Assembly: GCF_024734665.1 (NCBI RefSeq)
Contig: NZ_CP102931.1
Location: forward strand, 4,338,001 to 4,402,000
DNA length: 64,000 nt
Direction: 5' to 3'
Origin: Variovorax paradoxus
Lineage (GTDB): Bacteria > Pseudomonadota > Gammaproteobacteria > Burkholderiales > Burkholderiaceae_C
Positions 16,427 through 23,728 of this stretch are shown here, piece by piece. Both the position numbers and the translations under genes were made by a program. The notes under the pieces were generated by a model. It worked only from the letters and a program-made list of their open reading frames with translations. It was not told the DNA's origin and did not search any database. Every line of letters starts with the position of its first letter. Positions within the stretch are counted from its first letter, which is position 1.

Positions 16427-17386
16427 TTACGCCGACAGGAGCGCCGCGTAGCGCGACAGGTCGACGTTGCCGCCGCTGATCACGATGCCCACGCGCTTGC
16501 CGGCAATCGCCTTGCCCGCCGCGATGGCGCCCGCAAAGGCAAGGCAGCCGGTCGGCTCCACCACCATCTTCATGCGCTCGGCAAAGAAGCGCATCGCATC
16601 GACGAGTTGCTCGTCGGTAACAGTGAAGATGTCATCCACGTCGCGGCGGATGATGCCGAAGGTGTACTCGCCCAGGTGCTGCGTCTGCGCACCGTCGGCA
16701 ATGGTCTTGGGCGTTTCGATGTGCACGATCTTCCCCGCGCGAAACGACTGCTGGCCGTCGTTGCCCGCCTCGGGTTCCACGCCGTAGACCTTGCAATCAG
16801 GCGCCAGCGCACGCGCCGACAGCGCCGAACCCGACAGCAGCCCGCCGCCGCCCAGGCACACGAAAAGATGGTCGAGCGGGCCGGTTTCCTCGATCAGTTC
16901 CTTCACCGCCGTGCCCTGCCCCGTCAGCACGTCGGGATGGTCGTAGGGCGGGATCATCGTCATGCCGCGCTCCTGCGCCAGCTTCTTGGTGAGCGCCTCA
17001 CGGTCTTCGGTGAAGCGGTCGTACATCACCACTTCGGCGCCGTAGCCCTTGGTGGCGGCGACCTTGGCGGCCGGTGCGTCTTTCGGCATGACGATCACGG
17101 CGGGCATCGCCAGCAGGCGCGCCGACAGCGCGATGGCCTGCGCATGGTTGCCCGACGAGAACGCGATCACGCCGCCCTTGCGCTGCGTGGCGTCGAACTT
17201 CGACAGCGCATTGAACGCACCGCGAAACTTGAACGCGCCCATGCGCTGGAAGTTCTCGCACTTGAAGAAGAACTCGGCGCCCCAGCGCTCGTTGGCGGTG
17301 GTGGAGCGCAGCACCGGCGTGCGGTGGGCATGGCCTTCGAGCCGCGCGGCCGCGGCGATGACGTCGTCGTAGGTAGGTAGTTGCAT
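16427..17386 (-). CDS. PLP-dependent threonine dehydratase / serine racemase / hydroxyaspartate ammonia-lyase family
   Basis: A 319-residue fold-type II PLP enzyme. The Schiff-base lysine is Lys53 in GAFKFRGA, the substrate loop is SSGNHAQ, and the phosphate loop is GGGGLLSG. The protein has no ACT regulatory domain, so it belongs to the catabolic threonine dehydratase / serine racemase / threo-3-hydroxyaspartate ammonia-lyase group; these cannot be told apart by eye. It eliminates water and ammonia from a beta-hydroxy amino acid or racemises serine. It is divergent from a GntR gene whose candidate operator lies in the shared 115-base gap, so joint control is likely. The ATG at 17386 is chosen over an in-frame one at 17413. 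Confidence 0.87.
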   Translation of the reverse strand: MQLPTYDDVIAAAARLEGHAHRTPVLRSTTANERWGAEFFFKCENFQRMGAFKFRGAFNALSKFDATQRKGGVIAFSSGNHAQAIALSARLLAMPAVIVMPKDAPAAKVAATKGYGAEVVMYDRFTEDREALTKKLAQERGMTMIPPYDHPDVLTGQGTAVKELIEETGPLDHLFVCLGGGGLLSGSALSARALAPDCKVYGVEPEAGNDGQQSFRAGKIVHIETPKTIADGAQTQHLGEYTFGIIRRDVDDIFTVTDEQLVDAMRFFAERMKMVVEPTGCLAFAGAIAAGKAIAGKRVGIVISGGNVDLSRYAALLSA

Positions 17387-17469
17387 GTGTCCGAGCTTAG
17401 CGGCGGCTTGCAATTTTTTGCAGCCCCGATGGGTAAAAACCCGGGATACGCGTCGGCCGTGAACTCCGT

Positions 17470-17485
17470 ACTCTGTATACAGAGT
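17470..17485. promoter_or_regulatory. Perfect palindrome, probable GntR operator
   Basis: ACTCTGTATACAGAGT is a perfect 16-base palindrome centred on GTATAC, a core seen in many operators of FadR/VanR-type GntR regulators. It lies 16 bases before the GntR start and in the gap shared with the divergent PLP-lyase gene. Binding here could repress both directions. Confidence 0.7.
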
Positions 17486-17501
17486 TCAAAGAAAGCCGCC
17501 C

Positions 17502-18206
17502 ATGCCCGCCCAGCTCGTCAGCATCGAAGCCGCCCCCGACCTCGTCGATCAGGTCTACCGCGCCCTGCTCGGTGCCATCAGCAGCGGCACGCTCGCGCCT
17601 GGCGAACGCATCACGCAGGAAGACATCGCGCAGCGCCTCTCGGTGTCGCGCCAGCCCGTGCTGCAGGCGCTTCGGCTGCTGAAAAAAGACGGCTTCGTGC
17701 TCGACGCGCCCGGCCGTGGCGTGCTGGTGGCGCCGCTCGAAGCCGAGGCGATGCGCAAGGTCTACCAGGTGCGCGGCGCGCTCGATGTGCTGGCCGCTCG
17801 GCTGGCGGCGCAGCAGCGTTTTCGCATCGACCCGAAGCTCATCGAACGCGGTCGGCGCGCAGCGCGCGGGCGCAATGTCGAAGCCATGATCGACGCCGAC
17901 GTGGCCTTTCACCAGGCCATCTACGAGGCATCGGGCAACCCACTGATCGGCCAGAGCGCCGATCCGCACTGGCGCCACCTGCGCCGCGCGATGGGCGCGG
18001 TGCTGCAGGCCGAGCCACAGCGCGAATCGCTGTGGGACGAACACGAGGCCATCGCCACGGCCATCGCCGCCGGCAATGTCGAGCGCGCCTCGCGCCTGAG
18101 CGAAGAACACGTCTCGCGGGCCAGCGAGGCACTGAGCGAACGGCTTGCGCAGCAACTGGCGCGAGCCGCATCCCCCACCCCCACGAAAAAAGGAGACAAG
18201 GCATGA
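17502..18206 (+). CDS. GntR family regulator, FadR/FCD subfamily
   Basis: A 234-residue repressor-type regulator. The N-terminal winged helix (residues ~12-75) has the GntR pattern LVDQVYRALLGAISSGTLAPG, here in two overlapping pieces, and ERITQEDIAQRLSVSRQPV. The C-terminal all-helical FCD domain (~80-220) shows DADVAFHQAIYEASGN and a late DEHEAIATAIAAGN, which bind a metal and a carboxylate ligand in relatives. It is the first gene of a run with the dioxygenase (ATG overlaps its TGA) and the SAF oxidoreductase, so it most likely controls those genes and itself through the palindrome at 17470-17485. Confidence 0.9.
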   Translation: MPAQLVSIEAAPDLVDQVYRALLGAISSGTLAPGERITQEDIAQRLSVSRQPVLQALRLLKKDGFVLDAPGRGVLVAPLEAEAMRKVYQVRGALDVLAARLAAQQRFRIDPKLIERGRRAARGRNVEAMIDADVAFHQAIYEASGNPLIGQSADPHWRHLRRAMGAVLQAEPQRESLWDEHEAIATAIAAGNVERASRLSEEHVSRASEALSERLAQQLARAASPTPTKKGDKA

Positions 18207-19078
18207 AGCTGACCCCCGAGCAACGCGCGCAGTTCGAGCGCGACGGCTATCTGTTCTTCCCCGGCCATTTCTCGGCCGAAGAGACGAAGGTGCTGACCGA
18301 CGCGGTGCCCGACCTCTACAGCAGGCGCGAAGCCTTCAACGTGCGCGAGAAAGGCTCCAACGCCGTGCGCACGAACTTCGCCGCGCACCTCATCAGCGAG
18401 CCCTTCGCGCGGCTGGCGCGACACCCACGCATGGTGGGGCCGGTGAGCGATCTCTTCGAGGAAGAGGTCTACATGCACCAGTTCAAGATCAACGGCAAGA
18501 TGGCCTTCGAAGGCGACGTGTGGCAGTGGCACCAGGACTACGGCACCTGGCTCAACGACGACCTGATGCCCACCGAGCGCGCGATGAACGTCGCGATCTT
18601 TCTCGACGAAGTGACCGAGCACAACGGCCCGCTGATGTTCATTCCGGGCAGTCACCGCAAGGGCGTGGTCGATGCGAAGCATGACCTCACGACCACCAGC
18701 TACCCGCTGTGGACCGTGGACAACGAGCTGATCCGCCAGCTGGTCGATCGCGCCGGAGGCAGGCACGGCGGCATCGTCTCGCCCAAGGGCCCGGCCGGCT
18801 CGATGATCCTGTTCCACAGCTGCCTTGTGCATGCCTCGGGCAGCAACCTCTCGCCCTTCAACCGCGTGGCGGTGTACCTGAGCCTGTGCGCGGTCAGCAA
18901 CCACATCCGGCGCCACAAGCGGCCCGAGTACATCGCGCACCGCGACTTCACGCCCATCGAGATGCTGCCCGACGACTGCCTGCTGAAGCCCTACCCGGTC
19001 GATGTGCCGTGGAAAAACGGCCTGCCCGAGAGCGCGCTGCGCACCTCGCTCGACGTGCTCGACACCGCACAGGCCTAA
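18203..19078 (+). CDS. Phytanoyl-CoA dioxygenase (PhyH) family, ectoine-hydroxylase-like
   Basis: A 291-residue Fe(II)/2-oxoglutarate dioxygenase. The iron facial triad is His110 and Asp112 (WHQDYGTW) with His210 (LVHASGSN); Arg221 probably binds 2-oxoglutarate. The stretch around QFKING, WHQD, TW, MP and RA, and then NGPLMFIPGSHRKG, follows EctD ectoine hydroxylase closely. No ectABC genes are present, and the EctD consensus is not fully met, so I call it EctD-like only. It starts inside the GntR stop (ATGA) with AAAAGGAGA upstream. It probably hydroxylates an amino-acid-like substrate that the neighbouring enzymes then process. Confidence 0.88.
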   Translation: MKLTPEQRAQFERDGYLFFPGHFSAEETKVLTDAVPDLYSRREAFNVREKGSNAVRTNFAAHLISEPFARLARHPRMVGPVSDLFEEEVYMHQFKINGKMAFEGDVWQWHQDYGTWLNDDLMPTERAMNVAIFLDEVTEHNGPLMFIPGSHRKGVVDAKHDLTTTSYPLWTVDNELIRQLVDRAGGRHGGIVSPKGPAGSMILFHSCLVHASGSNLSPFNRVAVYLSLCAVSNHIRRHKRPEYIAHRDFTPIEMLPDDCLLKPYPVDVPWKNGLPESALRTSLDVLDTAQA

Positions 19079-19082
19079 CCCC

Positions 19083-20444
19083 ATGAGCCTGCACACCCGC
19101 CTGCAACAACGCGCCGCCGAAGGCCGCCCCATCCGCATCGGCCTGATCGGCGCCGGCAAGTTCGGCTCGATGTACCTCGCGCAGATTCCGCGCACGCCCG
19201 GCGTGCAACTGGTGGCGATTGCCGACCTGTCGCCCGACGCCGCCCGCGTCAACCTCGAACGCGTGGGCTGGCAACCCGAGCGCGCCGCTGCCAGCTCAGT
19301 GCAAGAGGCGCTGAAGCAAGGCACCACCTGGATCACCGACGACTGGCAGGCCGTGACGCGCGAGCCTTCCATCGACATCGTGGTCGAGTGCACCGGCAAC
19401 CCCATCGCAGCAGTGGACCACTGCCTCGACGCCTTCGCGCACGGCAAGCACGTGGTGAACGTGACGGTCGAGGCCGACGCCTTCTGCGGCCCGCTGCTCG
19501 CGCACAAGGCGCAGCAGGCCGGCGTGATCTATTCGCTGGCCTTCGGCGACCAGCCCGCGCTGATCTGCGACCTGGTCGACTGGGCGCGCACCTGCGGCTT
19601 TCCGGTGGTGGCGGCCGGGCGCGGCCACAAATGGCTGCCGCACTTCACCGAATCGACGCCCGAGACGGTGTGGGGCAACTACGGCCTCACGCCCGAGCAG
19701 GCGAAGCGCGGCGGGCTCAACCCGAAGATGTTCAACAGCTTTCTCGACGGCTCCAAGCCTTCCATCGAAAGCTCGGCGGTGGCCAACGCCACCGGGCTCA
19801 CGGTGCCTTCGGACGGCCTGCTCTATCCGCCCGCGAGCGTGGAAGACATTCCCTTCGTCACGCGGCCCAGGAGCGAAGGCGGCGTGCTCGAGCGCAAGGG
19901 CATGGTCGAGGTGGTGTCGTCGCTCGAAGCCGATGGCCGGAAGATTCCCTACGACATCCGCATGGGCGTGTGGGTCACGGTCGAGGCCGAGACCGACTAC
20001 ATCAAGAACTGCTTCGAGGAATACAACGCCCACACCGACCCGAGCGGGCGCTACTTCACGCTCTACAAGCGCTGGCACCTGATCGGGCTGGAAGTCGGCA
20101 TGTCGGTGGCCAGTGTGGCGCTTCGCGGCGAGCCCACCGGCGTGGCCACCTGCTGGAACGCCGACGTGGTCGCCACAGCCAAGCGCGACCTCGCGGCGGG
20201 CGAGATGCTCGACGGCGAAGGCGGCTACACGGTCTGGGGCAAGCTGCTGCCGGCCGAGCGCTCGCTGCGCCTGGGCGGCCTGCCGCTCGGGCTGGCGCAC
20301 AACGTCAAGCTGGTGCGCCCCGTGAAGAAGGGCCAGAGCCTGAGCTGGGCCGATGTGGCAATCGACACGACGACTGCCGCCTACAAGCTGCGCAACGAGA
20401 TGGAAGCCATGTTCGCGCCCTCCATCAGGGCCAGGGCGGCATGA
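19083..20444 (+). CDS. Homoserine-dehydrogenase-like oxidoreductase with C-terminal SAF domain (COG4091 type)
   Basis: A 453-residue NAD(P)-dependent oxidoreductase. The N-terminal Rossmann motif is GLIGAGKFGSMY (residues ~20-31), followed by VVECTGNP and HGKHVVNVTVEAD as in homoserine dehydrogenase and related enzymes. The C-terminal ~80 residues, with KRDLAAGEMLDGEGGYTVWG and VKKGQSLSWADV, form an SAF domain. This is the predicted homoserine dehydrogenase-SAF family of unknown substrate. It lies 4 bases after the dioxygenase gene and completes the GntR operon. The final step could be oxidation of the hydroxyl group installed by the dioxygenase, but that is inference. Confidence 0.82.
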   Translation: MSLHTRLQQRAAEGRPIRIGLIGAGKFGSMYLAQIPRTPGVQLVAIADLSPDAARVNLERVGWQPERAAASSVQEALKQGTTWITDDWQAVTREPSIDIVVECTGNPIAAVDHCLDAFAHGKHVVNVTVEADAFCGPLLAHKAQQAGVIYSLAFGDQPALICDLVDWARTCGFPVVAAGRGHKWLPHFTESTPETVWGNYGLTPEQAKRGGLNPKMFNSFLDGSKPSIESSAVANATGLTVPSDGLLYPPASVEDIPFVTRPRSEGGVLERKGMVEVVSSLEADGRKIPYDIRMGVWVTVEAETDYIKNCFEEYNAHTDPSGRYFTLYKRWHLIGLEVGMSVASVALRGEPTGVATCWNADVVATAKRDLAAGEMLDGEGGYTVWGKLLPAERSLRLGGLPLGLAHNVKLVRPVKKGQSLSWADVAIDTTTAAYKLRNEMEAMFAPSIRARAA

Positions 20445-20507
20445 CGGCCTAGGGCATAGGTGGTGCAACCGTTGCGCCAAACGGCAATCACATAAAAAAT
20501 AATCTGC

Positions 20508-20528
20508 TCGACACGAACCCCGTGTCGA
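20508..20528. repeat. Inverted repeat TCGACACG / CGTGTCGA
   Basis: A perfect 8-base inverted repeat with a 5-base loop (AACCC). Its right arm contains the TGTCGA that forms the candidate -35 box of the DGPF/sigma promoter. It has no T-tract, so it is unlikely to be an intrinsic terminator. Confidence 0.6.
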
Positions 20529-20549
20529 AATGACCGCCGGCGGGCCGTC
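20523..20549 (+). promoter_or_regulatory. Candidate ECF42 promoter (TGTCGA-N17-CGTC)
   Basis: TGTCGA at 20523-20528 and CGTC at 20546-20549 are spaced by 17 bases. From memory, the described ECF42 target motif is TGTCGA at -35 and CGA/TC at -10, so this fits autoregulation by the sigma factor encoded here. Transcription would start near 20556, giving a leader of about 45 bases with GGAGAG before the DGPF gene. Confidence 0.65.
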
Positions 20550-20600
20550 ATTGTGGTGAGCGATCTTGCTCAACAGCCTTTTCCTTGACGGAGAGACACC

Positions 20601-20963
20601 ATGCAGTACATGTTGATGTTCTATCAGCCCGCGGCCGAATTCGAACAGCGCGACGACGCGTCCTCGCAGGCCTACCGGGCCAGCTGGATCGCGTATGCAG
20701 ACGCCGTGCGCCAGGCCGGCATCTCGCTCGGCGGCCACGGCCTCTTCCCGCCCATGACCGGCACCACGCTGCGCGTGCGCGGCGACAAGCGCCAGGTGCA
20801 GGACGGCCCCTTCGCCGACACCAAGGAGCAGCTCGGCGGCTACTTCGTGGTCGACGTGCCCGACATCGACGCCGCGCTCGAATGGGCGGCGCGCGCGCCC
20901 TGCGCGACCAGCGGCGGGGTGGAGATACGGCCTGTCTTCATGGCGACGGCTGTAGCAGCATGA
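20601..20963 (+). CDS. YCII/DGPF-domain protein, partner of the ECF42 sigma factor
   Basis: A 120-residue YCII-related protein. The family signature DGPFADTKEQLGGYFVVDV is clear, as is the N-terminal MQYMLMFYQP. Genes of this kind accompany ECF42 sigma factors in many bacteria, where they are the main regulated targets; their biochemistry is unknown. The gene ends in an ATGA overlap with the sigma factor gene, so the two are made together. A candidate ECF42 promoter lies about 50 bases upstream. A good ribosome site, GGAGAG, precedes the ATG. Confidence 0.9.
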   Translation: MQYMLMFYQPAAEFEQRDDASSQAYRASWIAYADAVRQAGISLGGHGLFPPMTGTTLRVRGDKRQVQDGPFADTKEQLGGYFVVDVPDIDAALEWAARAPCATSGGVEIRPVFMATAVAA

Positions 20964-22192
20964 GCGAGCCGGCGGCTCACCGGGCCGCCGAACGTGCGGC
21001 GCGCGATTCGTACGGGCGGCTGCTGGCCATCCTGTCGGCGCGCACGCACGATATCGCCGCATCGGAAGACGCGCTCGCCGACGCCTTTGCGCGAGCGCTC
21101 GAACGCTGGCCCGCCGACGGCATTCCCGTGCAGCCCGATGCCTGGCTGCTGAGCGTGGCACGGCACCGCAAGCTCGACGCCTGGCGCCACACCCGCGTGC
21201 AGGACGCCGCCACGCAGAGCCTGCTGCTGCTGGCCGGCGAGGTCGACGAAGGCACCACCGACGGCGCGGCCGTGCCCGACGAGCGACTGCGCCTGCTGTT
21301 CGTGTGCGCGCACCCGGCCATCGATGCGCCGGCGCGCGCGCCGCTCATGCTGCAGACCGTGCTCGGCCTGGATGCGGCGCGCATGGCCGGCGCCTTTCTC
21401 ACCGCGCCGGCCACGCTCGGCCAGCGGCTGGTACGCGCCAAGGCCCGTATCCGCGCGGCCGGCATTCCATTCGAATACCCGCAGGCGCGCGACCTGCCGC
21501 AGCGGCTGCAGGACGTGCTCGACGGCATCTACGCCGCCTACGGCACCGGCTGGGACGACGTGGACGGCGCCGACGCCCTGCCCCGCGGCCTCACGGCCGA
21601 GGCCATCGACCTCTGCCGCATCCTGTGCGGCCTGATGCCGAACGAGCCCGAGCCACTGGGCCTGCTGGCGCTGATGCTGTTCTGCGAAAGCCGCGCCGCG
21701 GCCCGGCGCAGCGAGACCGGCGCCTACGTGCCGCTAGACCAGCAGGACCCGCTGCGCTGGGACCCGGATCTGCTCGCGAAGGCCGAGCGTTGTCTGCGGC
21801 GGGCATCGGAAATGAAATCTCTCGGCGCGTACCAGCTTGAAGCGGCCATCCAATCGGCCCACTGCGAGCGCCGCGTGGGCGCGCCGGTGGAGCCCGAAGT
21901 GCTGGTGTCGCTGTACGAAGGCCTGCTGGCGCTGCGGCCGAGCATCGGCGCCCAGGTCAGCCGAGCCTGCGCGCTGGCAAACGCGCGCGGCCCCGAAATC
22001 GGCTTGCGGGCGCTCGAAGCTATTCCCGCGCTGGAGGTGGCGAACTACCAGCCGTTCTGGGCAGCACGTGCGCATCTGCTCGCGGCCGGCGGTGCACGCT
22101 CCGCCGCGCGCCAGGCCTATGACCGCGCCATCGGACTGAGCGCCAGCGCGGCAGTTCGTGCGTACCTGCATGCGATGTCGGATCGGCTCTGA
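20960..22192 (+). CDS. ECF42-type RNA polymerase sigma factor with long C-terminal extension
   Basis: A 410-residue sigma-70 family protein. The N-terminal ~170 residues hold regions 2 and 4: EDALADAFARALERWP, WLLSVARHRKLDAWR and, further on, APATLGQRLVRAKARIR. A ~220-residue alpha-helical C-terminal extension follows (PLDQQDPLRWDPDLLAKAE, YEGLLALRPS), as in the ECF42 group, where it is required for activity and no classical anti-sigma factor is used. The start at 20960 overlaps the stop of the DGPF gene. What signal it senses is unknown. It converges on the beta-lactamase-like gene. Confidence 0.9.
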   Translation: MSEPAAHRAAERAARDSYGRLLAILSARTHDIAASEDALADAFARALERWPADGIPVQPDAWLLSVARHRKLDAWRHTRVQDAATQSLLLLAGEVDEGTTDGAAVPDERLRLLFVCAHPAIDAPARAPLMLQTVLGLDAARMAGAFLTAPATLGQRLVRAKARIRAAGIPFEYPQARDLPQRLQDVLDGIYAAYGTGWDDVDGADALPRGLTAEAIDLCRILCGLMPNEPEPLGLLALMLFCESRAAARRSETGAYVPLDQQDPLRWDPDLLAKAERCLRRASEMKSLGAYQLEAAIQSAHCERRVGAPVEPEVLVSLYEGLLALRPSIGAQVSRACALANARGPEIGLRALEAIPALEVANYQPFWAARAHLLAAGGARSAARQAYDRAIGLSASAAVRAYLHAMSDRL

Positions 22193-22222
22193 GCGGCCGG
22201 CTCTTCGGTGAATCCGCCGTAG

Positions 22223-23647
22223 TCACTCCTGCGGTACGGCGACGGCCTCACCCACCCGCTTCGCATCGAGCTGGCTGCCACCCTGCGTCAGCGACACCGC
22301 AACCACCGCATTCCCCGCATCCCGCCGGAACACGAACTGCGCCCCGATGCCAGTCACGGCAAACCGGTCATTACCCGTAGGCGTGAGCGCGTTGTAGCCA
22401 CGCCCGGTCTCGCGCACCAGCAGCTTGCCGCTGCGCACGGTGAAGCTCAACGACTTGGTCTTCGTCACGCGGAACTCGCCCTTGTAGTCCTCCAGCCGCT
22501 TCGGATCGACCGGCACTTCCACTGTCGGCACCGGGTAGCGGCTCTTGCCGATGGCCAGCATCACGGGCTGCATCGGCGCGCGTGCGTTGCTGCTGAGCAC
22601 GATCAGCGCTTCGCCGGTATCGGGCGCGAGCAGCCATAGCGTGCGGTAGCCCTCGGTGACGCCGGCGTGCCAGTAGGTGCGCCGGCCGCCTTCGGGGCCG
22701 CGCACCATCACCGCGTAGCCGATCTCGGCGCCCTCGTAGCGCGCCAGCGGCGTAAGCATGCGCGCGGCGGCCGGGCCGAGCGGGCCGCCAGCGCCCGCGA
22801 GGATGGCGCGGCTGAAGGTCATCATGTCGGCGGCGGTGGAGCGCAGCGCGCTGGCCGGCGCGTAGGCCAGCATGTCGAACAGCGGCTGGCGGCGGTCGCC
22901 TGCGAAGGCCGGGGCCATGCGCGAGGCCTTGTCGCCGAGCGAGATGACGGTGTCGTTCATGCCCAGCGGCTCGGTGATGCGCGCGCGCACCAGTTCGCCC
23001 CACGAGGTGTTGTAGTGCTCGGCCAGCAACTGGCCGAGCAGCGCCATGCCGAAGTTGCTGTACGCGCCCTCGCACGGCGGTGCGGCGGCAGTGAGCTTGA
23101 TGCGCGCGAGGGACGCCCAGAACATGGGCTTGTCGAAGGTGCGGAACTGTTCGGCGAGCGGCGCGCCGCCCGTTACGCCATCGGCCATCACCGGCATGCA
23201 GCCCGTGTGCGTGACGAGCTGGCGCAGCGTGACCGAGGCCACCGCGGACGAGAGGCCTTCGACCTTGCCGGCGAGCAGCTTGCCCACGGTGTCGTCGAGC
23301 TTCAGGTCGCCGCGCTCCACCGACTGCGCAAGCAGCAGGCCGGTGAAGACCTTGGTGACGGAGCCGATCTCGAACATGGGCTGCTCGGCGCTGCCGGCCG
23401 CGATGGCGCGCGGCGACGACGGAGGCTCGGGGTTGTAGGCGGCGCCGTAGGCTGCCTGGCCGTTGCGCAGCGTGCCCACCACCAGCGTGCCCCGCTCGGC
23501 GCCAAGGGCGGCTTTGGCCAGCACCGCCGGGTCACTGGCGAGTGTCAGGGGCTGCTGAAGCTGTGCGGCGGCGTGGCCTGCCAGCAGTGGTGCGAGGAGC
23601 CAGGCCGCAAGCCAGGGGCAGTACAGGGCACGGGGCAAGAGCCGCAT
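22223..23647 (-). CDS. Class C beta-lactamase-like serine hydrolase
   Basis: A 474-residue secreted protein of the beta-lactamase class C / D-aminopeptidase / esterase EstB superfamily. A signal peptide covers residues 1-28. The active-site motifs are SVTK (Ser96, Lys99), YSN (Tyr196) and HAG (His327-Gly329) in place of KTG. HAG rather than KTG and the extra C-terminal domain of about 100 residues favour a peptidase or esterase over a true AmpC, though activity on beta-lactams cannot be excluded. The start at 23647 is the first residue of the signal peptide; the open frame upstream is a shadow of the divergent permease. Confidence 0.87.
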   Translation of the reverse strand: MRLLPRALYCPWLAAWLLAPLLAGHAAAQLQQPLTLASDPAVLAKAALGAERGTLVVGTLRNGQAAYGAAYNPEPPSSPRAIAAGSAEQPMFEIGSVTKVFTGLLLAQSVERGDLKLDDTVGKLLAGKVEGLSSAVASVTLRQLVTHTGCMPVMADGVTGGAPLAEQFRTFDKPMFWASLARIKLTAAAPPCEGAYSNFGMALLGQLLAEHYNTSWGELVRARITEPLGMNDTVISLGDKASRMAPAFAGDRRQPLFDMLAYAPASALRSTAADMMTFSRAILAGAGGPLGPAAARMLTPLARYEGAEIGYAVMVRGPEGGRRTYWHAGVTEGYRTLWLLAPDTGEALIVLSSNARAPMQPVMLAIGKSRYPVPTVEVPVDPKRLEDYKGEFRVTKTKSLSFTVRSGKLLVRETGRGYNALTPTGNDRFAVTGIGAQFVFRRDAGNAVVAVSLTQGGSQLDAKRVGEAVAVPQE

Positions 23648-23728
23648 CGTCAGGTTCCTCAGGCGTCGTCGAAGAGGCGCCATCGTGCCACGGCGGCGTA
23701 ACACCGCGTGCGCCGCGACAATTGCCCG

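Noticed and set aside
16427..17386. Assigning the PLP enzyme as EutB of hydroxyectoine breakdown
   Set aside because: The partner genes eutA, eutC and doeA/eutD are missing. Serine racemase and hydroxyaspartate lyase fit equally well.
18203..19078. Calling the dioxygenase ectoine hydroxylase EctD
   Set aside because: Iron and 2-oxoglutarate residues fit, but the EctD consensus is only partly met and ectABC, ask_ect and ectoine transport genes are absent.
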